A stretch of 64,000 nucleotides of DNA from Agrobacterium cucumeris (GTDB lineage Bacteria > Pseudomonadota > Alphaproteobacteria > Rhizobiales > Rhizobiaceae), in contig NZ_CP080388.1 of assembly GCF_030036535.1 (NCBI RefSeq), positions 124,001 through 188,000 on the forward strand, given 5' to 3'. The notes beneath the pieces were generated by a model. That model worked only from the letters and a program-made list of their open reading frames with translations. It was not told the origin of the DNA and ran no database searches. The translations under genes and the position numbers were made by a program. This document shows, piece after piece, positions 38,075 to 47,307 of the stretch (position 1 is its first letter; the number at the start of each line of letters is the position of its first letter).

Positions 38075-38091
38075 CTTAAATAATATTTAAG
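38075..38091. promoter_or_regulatory. AT-rich palindrome upstream of the chemoreceptor gene
   Basis: CTTAAAT and ATTTAAG form a perfect 7-bp inverted repeat around AAT in the 299-base divergent region between the chemoreceptor and the methyltransferase-like gene. It could be an operator; no regulator can be named. Confidence 0.35.
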
Positions 38092-38306
38092 GATAAAGAT
38101 GCTGCCAGTTGAGTTCGATTGAAAAACTCAAACTGAATTTAAACCAGCTTTCGTTTCTTTCCGCAGCCGTTTCCCTCTGCCAAAGGGCCATTGGGCGGGC
38201 GTAACAATCGCGTATTATTCCTGTTTATACTCTGGCCATCAGACGAATCGGCTAAGGCTGTCCTTTGCAGATACGTTGCGGCTTGCCGGTATTTCCGGGA
38301 GAAACC

Positions 38307-38897
38307 ATGATCGATGTCGTAACCGCACTCGCCGTGTGGGCCTATATTGCCGGATTTCTGTTTTTGACGGCGCGGCTGGCAAGGCAGACGGGCGAGCCGA
38401 TCTGGCTCTTCGCAAAGGGTCGCGAACGGCAGGCCGTTCCCGCCATGCTCTTTCGCCTCGCTTTTTTCCTTGGCGCTCTGCTGCCGCTCGTCACCCTGTG
38501 GCTGGAGCCGCAAAATCCGGTCTGGCTTCTGAGCCGCAGCGATCTTGGCACCGCAATCCGGATTGGTGGCATGGTGCTGGTGCTCGCCGGCGGCCTGATC
38601 GCGCTTTATGCGCAGAACCATATGGGCCGGTCATGGCGCATCGGCGCGGCCGAGGGCCATCTTGGCACAATCGTCGACAGCGGTCCTTTCGGCCGCTCCA
38701 GAAATCCCGTCTTTGTCGGCCAGATCGTGCTGTTTGCGGGGCTGGTGCTGGTGTTTCCATCGGTTCTACAGCTTATTGTTGCCATCGCTCTTGTCATCGC
38801 CGTGTCGCTGCAGGTCACTATTGAAGAACGTGTGCTGACGAAAGAGCTTGGTCCGGCATATGAGGCCTATCGGCGCCGGGTGCGGCGCTGGCTGTAA
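38307..38897 (+). CDS. Isoprenylcysteine-methyltransferase-like (PEMT/ICMT fold) membrane protein
   Basis: The 196-residue protein has about five hydrophobic helices. Its C-terminal half carries the family pattern of phospholipid/isoprenylcysteine methyltransferases: IVDSGPFGRSRNPVFVGQIV followed by a membrane helix and EERVLTKELGPAYEAYRRRV. Such proteins methylate small hydrophobic or lipid substrates using SAM. ATG 38307 is preceded by GGGAGAAACC; the frame is open back to 38265. It stands as a single gene before the PhnB-like gene, and its substrate is unknown. Confidence 0.82.
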   Translation: MIDVVTALAVWAYIAGFLFLTARLARQTGEPIWLFAKGRERQAVPAMLFRLAFFLGALLPLVTLWLEPQNPVWLLSRSDLGTAIRIGGMVLVLAGGLIALYAQNHMGRSWRIGAAEGHLGTIVDSGPFGRSRNPVFVGQIVLFAGLVLVFPSVLQLIVAIALVIAVSLQVTIEERVLTKELGPAYEAYRRRVRRWL

Positions 38898-39056
38898 CGG
38901 CCGCCAAACCGAAGCCGTGGCGCGGCCTTCAGCTTTTTCGGAACATTCGTCTCCGACAAGCATTTTATGCCGAATGGGGGGTCGGCCACGGGCCGGCGAA
39001 TTTCCTTGCCTGTTCAGGCAAGATGACGATCAGTTCCAACCAGGAGGAGCAAGCAG

Positions 39057-39530
39057 ATGAAAAAGAACACGATCTGTATCTGGTACGACAAGGACGCCGA
39101 GGCCGCCGCCAGATTTTACGCCGAGACCTTTCCCGACAGCGCGGTAACCGCCGTTCACCACGCGCCGAGCGATTACCCCTCCGGCAAGAAGGGCGATGTG
39201 CTGACGGTGCAGTTCACCGTGGCTGGCGTATCCTGCATCGGTCTGAATGGCGGTTCCGCCTTCAAACAGACCGAGGCTTTCTCGTTCCAGATATCGACCG
39301 AAGATCAGGAAGAAACCGATCGCTACTGGAATGCCATCGTCGGCAATGGTGGCGAGGAAAGCGCCTGCGGCTGGTGCAAGGACAAATGGGGGGTCTCCTG
39401 GCAGATCACCCCACGCGTGCTGATGGACGCCATGGCCGCCGGCGGCGCTGAAGCCAAACGTGCCTTCGAGGCGATGATGGACATGAAGAAAATCGACGTC
39501 GCCGCCATCGAAGCCGCACGCCGCGGTTGA
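39057..39530 (+). CDS. PhnB-like VOC-superfamily protein
   Basis: The 157-residue protein has the VOC (glyoxalase/bleomycin resistance) fold of the PhnB/3-demethylubiquinone-methyltransferase-like group: CIWYDKDAEAAARFYAETFP, the VQFTVAGVSCIGLNGG strand pair, and WCKDKWGVSWQITP. Proteins of this group are small cytoplasmic dimers with diverse or unknown activities. An excellent ribosome binding site (AGGAGGAGC) lies upstream of ATG 39057. A hairpin at 39597-39614 follows. Confidence 0.85.
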   Translation: MKKNTICIWYDKDAEAAARFYAETFPDSAVTAVHHAPSDYPSGKKGDVLTVQFTVAGVSCIGLNGGSAFKQTEAFSFQISTEDQEETDRYWNAIVGNGGEESACGWCKDKWGVSWQITPRVLMDAMAAGGAEAKRAFEAMMDMKKIDVAAIEAARRG

Positions 39531-39596
39531 CGCGGACGGCTTACTCAGCAGCAAGTAGCGAAGTGATATTTCAAACGTAAGTCGCTAAAATATAAG

Positions 39597-39620
39597 GGAA
39601 AATTCGGATTTTCCGGTTTT
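39597..39620 (+). terminator. Terminator-like hairpin after the PhnB-like gene
   Basis: GGAAAAT (39597-39603) and ATTTTCC (39608-39614) form a perfect 7-bp stem with TCGG loop, a UUCG-like tetraloop class, followed by GGTTTT. It is A/T-rich, so of moderate strength. Confidence 0.5.
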
Positions 39621-39634
39621 ATCACACTTTTCCC

Positions 39635-39658
39635 GCCGCGCAGATCGCCCTGCGCGGC
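39635..39658. other. Stem-loop upstream of ugpB
   Basis: GCCGCGCAG (39635-39643) and CTGCGCGGC (39650-39658) form a perfect 9-bp stem with a 6-base loop, 133 bases before ugpB. The same arms occur in swapped order at 5421-5444. Confidence 0.5.
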
Positions 39659-39790
39659 AAGTCATCATAAAACGTTCAACAAAGTGTAAGCGATCCGTCA
39701 AAGACGGCTGTTAGCAGAGCCCGTGGCTTCGTGCTGGGAACATGATGTTCTTGCCGATCAGGCCATTATTCCATCAACGGGGCTCAACTC

Positions 39791-41134
39791 ATGAAATCTT
39801 CCGCTCTGACCTCTTTCGTGGCTGGCGTCGCCATTGCCGCCGCCTTCGGCGCCACGGCTGCCCACGCAGAAAAGACCAAGTTCGAATTCTGGTACGGCCT
39901 TTCCGGCGATCTTGGCGATCGCGTTCAGGAAACCTGCAAGAAGTTCAACGACTCGCAGGCTGAATTCGAAATCGTCTGCACCTCGCAGAATGATTACGAC
40001 GCCACGCTGCAGAACACCATCGCCGCTTACCGCGCCAAGAAGCAGCCCGCCATCACCCAGATCTATGATGCCGGCACGCTGGACATGATGCTGTCCAAGG
40101 CTTTCGTTCCCGCCAAGAAGCTGATGGCCGACAACGGCTACAAGATCGACTGGGACAATTATTTCCCCGGCATCGCCAACTATTATGCCACCGCTGCGGG
40201 CGAGCTGAACTCCTTCCCCTATAACTCCTCGACCGCGATGTTCTATTACAACATCGACGCTTTCGAAAAAGCCGGCATCACCTTCAAGCCGGACACCTGG
40301 GAACAGGTTCAGGAAGCCGCCACGAAGCTCAAGACCGCCGGCTTTGAATGCCCGCTGGCCTTCAACTTCGACACCTGGATGCTGATGGAGCAGTTCTCCG
40401 CCATCCACAACCAGCCGATCGCCACCAAGGGCAACGGTTACCAGGGCCTCGACGCCGAACTGACGATCAACAAGACGAAGTTCGTCGATCACGTCAAGTT
40501 CTTCAAGAAGATGCAGGACGAGAAGCTGTTCGTCGTCAAGACCAAGCAGCTCGGCATGGACATCCTGCCCGCCTTCACCTCGCAGACCTGCCAGATGTTC
40601 ATGACCTCGATCGCCAATCACGGCACCGTCGCCAAGACCATGCCGGAAGGCGTGAAGTGGGACGTTGCGATGCTGCCGGTCTGGAAGGGCACCGAGCGCC
40701 ACAATTCGCTGGTCGGCGGTGCGTCGCTGTGGGTCATGGCCGGTCGTCCGGACGCCGAATACAAGGGTGCAGCCGCGTTCCTGAACTTCATCGCCCAGCC
40801 GGAGATGGTTCAGTGGTGGTCGACGGTCACCGGTTACATCCCGGTCACCAAGACCGGCTTCGACGCCATGAAAGCCAATGGCTTCTATGACAAGGCTCCC
40901 TATAAGGGCCGCGAAAAGGCGATTGAAAGCCTGACCTTCACGCCGCCTTCGGAATATACCCGCGGTATCCGCCTTGGCGGTTTCACGCAGATCCGCAAGG
41001 AAGTCGCCACCTCGCTCGAAGCGATCTTCATGCAGAATGCCGATATCCAGGCTGAACTCGACAAGGCTGTCGAGCGCTCCAACGCCGGCCTGCGCCGCTT
41101 CGAAAAGACCTATGCCGGCGCCAAGCTGAATTAA
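39791..41134 (+). CDS. ugpB: sn-Glycerol-3-phosphate ABC transporter, periplasmic binding protein UgpB
   Basis: The 447-residue precursor has a signal peptide (1-26, cut at AHA). The mature part follows UgpB closely: KFEFWYGLSGDLGDRVQETC, KFNDSQAEFEIVCTSQNDYD, FPYNSSTAMFYYNIDAFEKA and SLVGGASLWVMAG. It binds sn-glycerol-3-phosphate or glycerophosphodiesters in the periplasm. It is the first gene of ugpBAEC. The 260 bases upstream hold two hairpins and a possible weak Pho-box-like stretch (GTCATCATAAAACGTTCA region, about 39661-39678); phosphate control would be expected from the family but is not shown. Confidence 0.94.
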   Translation: MKSSALTSFVAGVAIAAAFGATAAHAEKTKFEFWYGLSGDLGDRVQETCKKFNDSQAEFEIVCTSQNDYDATLQNTIAAYRAKKQPAITQIYDAGTLDMMLSKAFVPAKKLMADNGYKIDWDNYFPGIANYYATAAGELNSFPYNSSTAMFYYNIDAFEKAGITFKPDTWEQVQEAATKLKTAGFECPLAFNFDTWMLMEQFSAIHNQPIATKGNGYQGLDAELTINKTKFVDHVKFFKKMQDEKLFVVKTKQLGMDILPAFTSQTCQMFMTSIANHGTVAKTMPEGVKWDVAMLPVWKGTERHNSLVGGASLWVMAGRPDAEYKGAAAFLNFIAQPEMVQWWSTVTGYIPVTKTGFDAMKANGFYDKAPYKGREKAIESLTFTPPSEYTRGIRLGGFTQIRKEVATSLEAIFMQNADIQAELDKAVERSNAGLRRFEKTYAGAKLN

Positions 41135-41154
41135 GTTTCTGCAAATTTTCTAAA

Positions 41155-41191
41155 GACTTGCCCGCAAAGCTTCAAGCTTTGCGGGCAAGTC
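41155..41191 (+). other. Very strong intercistronic stem-loop between ugpB and ugpA
   Basis: Two 18-base arms (41155-41172 and 41174-41191), GACTTGCCCGCAAAGCTT and its exact complement, flank one base; a 17-bp stem with a 3-base loop results. No T-tract follows. It likely protects ugpB mRNA or reduces read-through into the permease genes. Confidence 0.85.
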
Positions 41192-41222
41192 CGCCCATTT
41201 CTCCAGCATTGCCGGTTTTTTC

Positions 41223-42113
41223 ATGGAAAAGCGCGCCGTCTTCAAAAGCACGTGGTTGCCCGTGCTGTTCGCCCTGCCGCAGCTTCTGCTGATCTTCCTG
41301 TTCTTCTATTGGCCCGTGGCAGCGGTCATCAACTGGGCCTTCACGCTCGAACCGCCCTTCGGCGGCGCTGCGGAATTTGTCGGCCTTGCCAATTTCGAGG
41401 AAACCTTCCTCGATCCGCTTTACTGGCAATCCGTGCTGGTCAGCATGGTTTTCGCCATTGCCGGCCCGTTCTTCACCATCCTTATCGGCCTCGTGCTGGC
41501 GCTCTGCGTCGATCGCGCCCTGCCCGGCTCCGGTTTCTTCCGGGTGCTTTATATCCTGCCCTATGCCATCGCGGGTCCTGCCGCCGGCATGGCCTTCCGC
41601 TTCATCCTGTCACCCGAGCGTGGTCTCGCCGCCTCCCTCAACGCCTGGTGGCCGGATATCTGGAACCCGGCCAAATACGGCGAACACGCACTGATCCTCG
41701 TCATCGTCATCTTCATCTGGAAATGGGCGGGATACACCTTCATCTTCCTGTTTGCCGGCCTGCAATCCGTTCCGCGCTCGCTGACGGAAGCCGCCGCCAT
41801 GGACGGTTCCGGCCCCATCCGCCGCGCCATCGATATCCAGGTGCCGCTGCTCGCGCCGACCCTGTTCTTCCTGACCGTGATCATGATGACCGAAGGCTTC
41901 GTCGGCGCCGACACGTTCGGCATCGTCGCCACCACCACCGAAGGCGGCCCCAACCGCGCGACGGAAGTGATGGTCTACCGCATCGTCAGCGAAGCCTTCG
42001 AGGGGCTGAACTATTCCGGCGCCTCGGCGCAGAGCCTCGTCCTCATCGGCCTCATCATGGTTTTCACCTTCATCCAGTTCCGCTTCGTCGAGCGGCAGGT
42101 CCATTACAAGTGA
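41223..42113 (+). CDS. ugpA: sn-Glycerol-3-phosphate ABC transporter permease UgpA
   Basis: The 296-residue inner-membrane permease has six hydrophobic segments and the EAA coupling loop (SLTEAAAMDGSGPIRRAIDI). Overall it matches UgpA (EKRAVFKSTWLPVLFALPQL; GLANFEETFLDPLYWQS). It forms the channel with UgpE. It starts 31 bases after the strong hairpin and ends 7 bases before ugpE. Confidence 0.93.
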   Translation: MEKRAVFKSTWLPVLFALPQLLLIFLFFYWPVAAVINWAFTLEPPFGGAAEFVGLANFEETFLDPLYWQSVLVSMVFAIAGPFFTILIGLVLALCVDRALPGSGFFRVLYILPYAIAGPAAGMAFRFILSPERGLAASLNAWWPDIWNPAKYGEHALILVIVIFIWKWAGYTFIFLFAGLQSVPRSLTEAAAMDGSGPIRRAIDIQVPLLAPTLFFLTVIMMTEGFVGADTFGIVATTTEGGPNRATEVMVYRIVSEAFEGLNYSGASAQSLVLIGLIMVFTFIQFRFVERQVHYK

Positions 42114-42120
42114 GGCGGCG

Positions 42121-43005
42121 ATGATCCAGCGCACCCCCTATGCCGACGCCCTGACCTATATTCTGATGGTCGCCGGTTTCCTTCTGCTCATCGGCCCCTT
42201 CGTCGTCATCATCGCCGGAGCGAGCCAGACGATAACCCAGGTCAACAGCGTACCGTTCCACTTTATGCCGCAGGGCGAGTTTCTCGCCAATGCCGAGACA
42301 GCCTGGAAACGCGCCAATCTCGGCAATGCGCTGTGGAACAGCATGATCATGGCGACGCTCGTCACGATCGGCAAGGTCGCGCTTTCGGCGTTTACCGCCT
42401 TCGCCATCGTCTTCTTCCGCTCGCCGCTCAAACATCTGTTCTTCTGGACGGTGTTCATCACCCTCATGCTGCCGCTCGAAGTGCGCGTCGTGCCGACTTA
42501 TTCGGTGGCGGCCGATCTTTTTCAGCCGTTCCGTTCCATTCTCGGCCTGTTCGGCATCGAGGTGACGGTGGAGTGGAACCTTCTCAACTCCTATGCGGGC
42601 CTCACCCTGCCGCTGGTCGCCACCGCCACCGGCACCTTCCTCTACCGGCAGTTCTTCATGACCATCCCGGACGAGCTGGCGGAGGCCGCGCGCATGGACG
42701 GTTCGGGCGCGATACGTTTCTTCGTGGAGATGCTCCTGCCATTGTCACGCACCAACATGGCGGCGCTCACCACCATCATGTTCGTTTATGCCTGGAACCA
42801 GTATCTCTGGCCGCTCCTGATGGTCACCGACCCTTCCTACAAGACGGTGATGATGTCGCTACGGGCGCTGTTGCCCGCCGAAGACGGCACGCCGGACTGG
42901 AACGTCACGCTCGCCGGCTCGCTCATCATCATCACACCGCCGCTTCTCGTCGTGGCCTTCCTGCAACGCTGGTTCGTCCGCGGTCTCGTTTCGTCCGAGA
43001 AGTGA
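42121..43005 (+). CDS. ugpE: sn-Glycerol-3-phosphate ABC transporter permease UgpE
   Basis: The 294-residue permease has six membrane segments, the EAA motif [20 protein letters not shown] and the UgpE-like sequence [20 protein letters not shown]. It pairs with UgpA and contacts the UgpC ATPase from the cytoplasmic side. It lies in the same operon with a 7-base gap upstream and 34 bases to ugpC. Confidence 0.93.
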   Translation: MIQRTPYADALTYILMVAGFLLLIGPFVVIIAGASQTITQVNSVPFHFMPQGEFLANAETAWKRANLGNALWNSMIMATLVTIGKVALSAFTAFAIVFFRSPLKHLFFWTVFITLMLPLEVRVVPTYSVAADLFQPFRSILGLFGIEVTVEWNLLNSYAGLTLPLVATATGTFLYRQFFMTIPDELAEAARMDGSGAIRFFVEMLLPLSRTNMAALTTIMFVYAWNQYLWPLLMVTDPSYKTVMMSLRALLPAEDGTPDWNVTLAGSLIIITPPLLVVAFLQRWFVRGLVSSEK

Positions 43006-43039
43006 CGGCGCGCGGTTTTCAACAACAAGGTTTCCCATC

Positions 43040-44164
43040 ATGGCTCAGATCGATATCCGCCAGGTCCGCAAATCCTACGGCAAGACACCCACCCTGCATG
43101 GCGTGGATCTCTCTTTCGAATCCGGCGAATTCGTCGTCATCCTCGGCCCCTCGGGCTGCGGCAAATCCACGCTTCTGCGCATGATCGCCGGGCTGGAAGA
43201 CATTACATCAGGTGAAATCGCCATTGGCGGGCGCGTCGTCAACAGGCTCGAGCCGCGTGAACGCGGCTGCGCCATGGTGTTCCAGAATTATGCGCTTTAC
43301 CCGCATATGTCGGTCGCCAGCAATATCGGTTATGCGCTGAAGGTTGCCGGCGTCGCCAAGGCCGAGCGCCTGCGCCGCATCGAAGAAACCGCAAAGATCG
43401 TCGGCCTTACCGATTTTCTGGAACGCAAGCCGGCCGCCCTTTCCGGTGGCCAGCGCCAGCGCGTCGCCATGGCCCGCGCGATCATCCGCGAACCGCAGGT
43501 GTTCCTGTTCGACGAGCCGCTCTCCAACCTCGATGCCAAGCTGCGCGTCACCATGCGCGCCGAAATCCGCAAGCTGCACCAGCGCCTGTCCGCCACCTCC
43601 GTTTTCGTCACCCATGACCAGGTGGAGGCGATGACGCTGGCCGACCGGCTGGTGGTGATGAACAAGGGCAATGTCGAGCAAGTCGGCCATCCGCTCGACA
43701 TCTATCATCGCCCGGCCACCACCTTCGTCGCATCCTTCATCGGCTCCCCGGCGATGAACCTGTTCACGACAAGGGCCGAAGTCGAATCACCTGCCGTGAT
43801 GCTGGGCGGCGCGGCGGTCAGGCTCTTCCCTGAGACCGGTCTCGAACTGCGCGGCCGCGACGTGACGGTCGGCATTCGCCCGGAACATTGCCTTGTCAGC
43901 AAGGAAGAGGGTGCTGGCGTACCGGCGATCGTCGATTTCGTCGAAGAACTCGGCTCCGGCCGCATCGTGCATGCCGAGATCGCCGGCGAAACCTTTTCCG
44001 CCGCAATCGGCGAAGACCTTTCGGTCAAACCCGGCCAGCGCATCCACCTCACCATGCCGCCTGCGCACCTGCATTTCTTCGACCCGGCTACCGGCAAGAG
44101 GATCGAAACGGAAGGAGCAGCCGAGGCCAGTAACGTCGGCAAGGAGGCATTGCTGGCGGTCTAA
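43040..44164 (+). CDS. ugpC: sn-Glycerol-3-phosphate ABC transporter ATPase UgpC
   Basis: The 374-residue ATPase has Walker [10 protein letters not shown], signature [15 protein letters not shown], Walker [16 protein letters not shown] and H-loop [12 protein letters not shown]-terminal MalK-like regulatory (TOBE) region is also present (about 240-350). It powers UgpAE. It is the last gene of ugpBAEC and ends 18 bases from the convergent permease gene at 44183. No ugpQ phosphodiesterase gene is adjacent. Confidence 0.93.
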   Translation: MAQIDIRQVRKSYGKTPTLHGVDLSFESGEFVVILGPSGCGKSTLLRMIAGLEDITSGEIAIGGRVVNRLEPRERGCAMVFQNYALYPHMSVASNIGYALKVAGVAKAERLRRIEETAKIVGLTDFLERKPAALSGGQRQRVAMARAIIREPQVFLFDEPLSNLDAKLRVTMRAEIRKLHQRLSATSVFVTHDQVEAMTLADRLVVMNKGNVEQVGHPLDIYHRPATTFVASFIGSPAMNLFTTRAEVESPAVMLGGAAVRLFPETGLELRGRDVTVGIRPEHCLVSKEEGAGVPAIVDFVEELGSGRIVHAEIAGETFSAAIGEDLSVKPGQRIHLTMPPAHLHFFDPATGKRIETEGAAEASNVGKEALLAV

Positions 44165-44182
44165 AAGACAAGGCCTTTCGGC

Positions 44183-45010
44183 TTACCCCTTCACGCCTGA
44201 CGAAATCATGATGGCCTCCGTCACGCGGCGCTGGAAGATGACGTAAGCGATGATGACCGGTAGTGCTGCCAGCATCGCAACGGCCATCAGGCGGGCATAA
44301 GCGACACCGAAGGCGTCGTTGACCTGGGTGATGCCGACGGGGATCGTCATCATGTTTTCCGAGGTGACGACGAGGAACGGCCAGAAGAAGGCGTTCCACA
44401 CCGAAATGAAGGTCACGATCGCCATGGCGGTCGTGATCCCCCAGTTGAGCGGCAGATAGACCCGGAACAGGATCGTGTATTCGCCGCCGCCATCCAGCAC
44501 CACGGCTTCGCGCATCTCCTTCGGCACGCTGTCGAAGAACTGCTTGTAGACGATGATGACGATGGGGGTGATGAGCTGCGGCAGGATGATGCCGGCCCAG
44601 GTGTTGATGAGGTTGAGGTTCTTCATCAGGATGAATTGCGTGACGACAAGCGTCTGCGCCGGCACCATGAAACTTGCCAGCACGATGCCATAGAGCAGCC
44701 GCCGTCCCGGAAAGCGGATCTGCGACAGCGCATAGGCGCACAGCATGGAAATGAACAGGACGGAGACCGTGACGATGACAGCGGTGCCGATGGAATTGAC
44801 ATACCAGGTCAGCAGCCGCGTGTTGAAGATGGCGTTCACATAGGCACCCAGCTGGAACTCATCCGGCAGCAGCGATGTGTTGCCGGCGACATTTTCATCG
44901 GAGCGAAGCGACGTGACAAAACTCCAGTAGAGCGGAAAAATCCACACCAGCGCCGCCGAAAAGGTCAAAAGGGTGAGAACAATATTCTCGAGTTTTCGGG
45001 TCGGGCTCAT
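44183..45010 (-). CDS. Sugar ABC transporter permease (MalG type) of the arabinoside cluster
   Basis: The 275-residue permease has six membrane helices and the EAA loop EMREAVVLDGGGEYTILFRV. ATG 45010 overlaps the stop of the preceding gene (ATGA), so the two permeases are translationally coupled; the frame is open to 45256 but that part lies inside the previous gene. It forms the membrane channel with the MalF-type subunit. It is the last gene of the minus-strand operon beginning with the GH51 enzyme. Confidence 0.9.
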   Translation of the reverse strand: MSPTRKLENIVLTLLTFSAALVWIFPLYWSFVTSLRSDENVAGNTSLLPDEFQLGAYVNAIFNTRLLTWYVNSIGTAVIVTVSVLFISMLCAYALSQIRFPGRRLLYGIVLASFMVPAQTLVVTQFILMKNLNLINTWAGIILPQLITPIVIIVYKQFFDSVPKEMREAVVLDGGGEYTILFRVYLPLNWGITTAMAIVTFISVWNAFFWPFLVVTSENMMTIPVGITQVNDAFGVAYARLMAVAMLAALPVIIAYVIFQRRVTEAIMISSGVKG

Positions 45011-45891
45011 GAGTTCCTCCGGATGCGCAGCAGCTGGAACTGAAGAACGGAAACGATGACGATCAACAGGAAAAGCACGGTCGCGACGGCCGAGGCATAA
45101 CCGCCATTGTTCATCTGGAAGGCCTCCCGGTAGACCTTGAGGAGAAGCACAAAGCTGGAATTGAAAGGGCCGCCGCCGCTCAACAAGTAAATCTGGTCGA
45201 ATATCTTCAGTTGCAGGATCAGTTGCAGCGTCAGGACAAGGGCCGTCACGGGCCACAGAAGCGGCCAGGTGACGCGGCGGAAGCGTTGCCAGGTCGTCGC
45301 GCCATCCAGTGCCGCCGCTTCATAAAGTTCGGCCGGAATATTGCGCAGGCCGGCAATGAACAGCAGCACGTTAAAACCGTTCGTCCACCAGATGGTGACG
45401 ACAGCGACCATCGGCATCACCCAATAGGGGTTTTTGAAGACGGCGACCGGCTTGCCCGCCAGCAGCGAAATGACTGGTTGCAGAACACCGAACTGCAGAT
45501 CGAGCATCCATGCCCAGATCTCCGTCACCACAGAAACCGGCAGCACGTAAGGCAGGAAAAACAGGCTCATGGCGATTGTCTGCCCGATGCCCGACAGCCG
45601 GCTGACGGCAAGCGAAATCATCAGCGCGATGATGGTGGTCGGCACCACGGTCAAGAGAACGAAATAACCGTTGTTCTTCAGCGAGGTGACAAACAGCCGG
45701 TCGCCCAGCAGTTTCGCGTAGTTTTCAAACCCGACCCAGTTTCCCTCGCCGATCAGCGGCGCATCGGTAAAGCTGATGCGCACCATCTCGATCAGCGGAT
45801 AAAGGAAGAAAGTGGCGAAGACGACGATGAATGGCGTCACCATCGACAGCGCGATCAGCGACTTCTTCCGCCGGTTTTCAATCATTGCCAT
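45007..45891 (-). CDS. Sugar ABC transporter permease (MalF type) of the arabinoside cluster
   Basis: The 294-residue inner-membrane permease has six helices, starting with KKSLIALSMVTPFIVVFATF, and the EAA loop ELYEAAALDGATTWQRFRRV. It follows the binding-protein gene by 69 bases. With its partner it would import an arabinose-containing oligosaccharide released by, or hydrolysed by, the GH51 enzyme of the same operon (inference from context). Confidence 0.9.
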   Translation of the reverse strand: MAMIENRRKKSLIALSMVTPFIVVFATFFLYPLIEMVRISFTDAPLIGEGNWVGFENYAKLLGDRLFVTSLKNNGYFVLLTVVPTTIIALMISLAVSRLSGIGQTIAMSLFFLPYVLPVSVVTEIWAWMLDLQFGVLQPVISLLAGKPVAVFKNPYWVMPMVAVVTIWWTNGFNVLLFIAGLRNIPAELYEAAALDGATTWQRFRRVTWPLLWPVTALVLTLQLILQLKIFDQIYLLSGGGPFNSSFVLLLKVYREAFQMNNGGYASAVATVLFLLIVIVSVLQFQLLRIRRNS

Positions 45892-45960
45892 GGAATGCCT
45901 CCGGGCCTCTGCGCATTGCGCGATGCCCTCCAGCCATCGGGGCCGGAGGGCAGGCGTGGA

Positions 45961-47235
45961 TTATTTGAGTTTGCCCTGAAGTTCGGACTGGATCTGCTCG
46001 ACGGCTTCCGCGCTGCCGACAAAACCCTGAATGGCCGGTGCGATGACGTTGAGTGCCGCGTCATAGGCCGGAGAGGCAACCCCGGTAATCGTGGTCTTGG
46101 GGTCAAACACCGCCGCCTCCGCCAGCGTGGCATAGGTGGCGTTGGGCTGCATGGCCTTATATTCGGGACTTTCGGTAATCGATTTATAGGCTGGAATATG
46201 TCCGGCATCGGCCCAGCTGATGGCGTGTTTTTCCATCCAGCCGATCACCGTCATGACGGCGGCGCGTTTTTCGCCGGAAACCGTCTTGTCACCTTCATTG
46301 GGGATGGCAAAAGCATGGGAATCCGCCCAGGTGGCGCGTTTGCCCATCAAAGGCGGCACTTCCACCGCGCTCCATTTGAAACCGAGCTTGCCGTTCTTTT
46401 CCAGATCCTTGTAAGTCGGCACTTCCCAGACGCCATTCAGCTGGAAAGCAGATTTGCCGGCGGAAAACAGCGCCACCGAGGCCTCATATTCCGCCTGTTC
46501 AGGCGCCCAGCCGTTTTCCCGCCATCTGGACATTGTGTCGATGGCTTTGGCGGCCTTTTCGGCATTGTCGCCGGCCAGAACTTCCTTGCCGGTGACGAGT
46601 TCGCCACCCTGCTGCGACAGCAGCGTGTAAAACACCCGCCAGACCCCGCCTTCACCGCCCGACTGATAGGTGATCGGCGTCTGAACGCCATTTTCCTTCG
46701 CCCAGGCGAGCGCTTTTTCGAAATCCTCGATCGTCTTTATGCCGGTCAGCTTGCCTTCGGCATCGAGATAGGGAGAGCCCTTCAGAAGATCGGCGTTGTA
46801 ATACAGAACAAGCGCGTGAATATCGAACGGCACGGCATAAAGCTTGCCATCCTGGGTGGCCGCCTCCACCGGCGCGCTGAAGAAGTCTTCCGTCTTCAGC
46901 CCGGCATCCTCAAGATCCTTCGCGGTGATTTCGCTCAGCACTTTTTCTTCAAGGCCAAGCGGCGCGCGCGACAGGTGATAGGTCATGATATCCGGACCTG
47001 AACCCACCGCAGAGGCCGTTCTGACCTTGGTGTAAAAGGGAACGCCCCATTCCAGCGTCGTGCCCTTGATCTGGATATCGGGATGTTCCTTGTTGAAGGC
47101 CTCGATCAGCGCTTTCATGCGCACGCCGTCACCCCCGGCCAGAAAGTCCCACCAGATGATATCCTGCTTGGCAAGCGCCGGCATGGCGGTCAAACCCAGA
47201 ACCGTGCCGATAAGCAATGTCTTGATCAATCGCAT
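45961..47235 (-). CDS. Sugar ABC transporter substrate-binding protein of the arabinoside cluster
   Basis: The 424-residue precursor has a Sec signal peptide (MRLIKTLLIGTVLGLTAMPA, cut at ALA). The mature protein has a family 1 extracellular solute-binding fold (IIWWDFLAGGDGVRMKALIE, FNKEHPDIQIK, LYAVPFDIHALVLYYNADLL). ATG 47235 has GGAGGA at a proper distance; ATG 47241 is too close to it. It would capture oligosaccharides in the periplasm for the two permeases downstream. Confidence 0.9.
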   Translation of the reverse strand: MRLIKTLLIGTVLGLTAMPALAKQDIIWWDFLAGGDGVRMKALIEAFNKEHPDIQIKGTTLEWGVPFYTKVRTASAVGSGPDIMTYHLSRAPLGLEEKVLSEITAKDLEDAGLKTEDFFSAPVEAATQDGKLYAVPFDIHALVLYYNADLLKGSPYLDAEGKLTGIKTIEDFEKALAWAKENGVQTPITYQSGGEGGVWRVFYTLLSQQGGELVTGKEVLAGDNAEKAAKAIDTMSRWRENGWAPEQAEYEASVALFSAGKSAFQLNGVWEVPTYKDLEKNGKLGFKWSAVEVPPLMGKRATWADSHAFAIPNEGDKTVSGEKRAAVMTVIGWMEKHAISWADAGHIPAYKSITESPEYKAMQPNATYATLAEAAVFDPKTTITGVASPAYDAALNVIAPAIQGFVGSAEAVEQIQSELQGKLK

Positions 47236-47307
47236 CGTCATTCCTCCCGTTTCTTGAAACACCCCGTCAGGGGATGGTTTGCTGCATCGAAAGGCGCCTC
47301 CTCGCGC

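Noticed and set aside
39661..39678. Pho-box-like direct repeat upstream of ugpB
   Set aside because: The two half-sites do not keep the 11-base period and match the consensus poorly, so it is mentioned only in the ugpB entry.
45211..47001. 596-codon plus-strand frame across the arabinoside importer
   Set aside because: It is antisense to a permease and a binding-protein gene with intact motifs and has low-complexity His/Arg/Gln-rich sequence.
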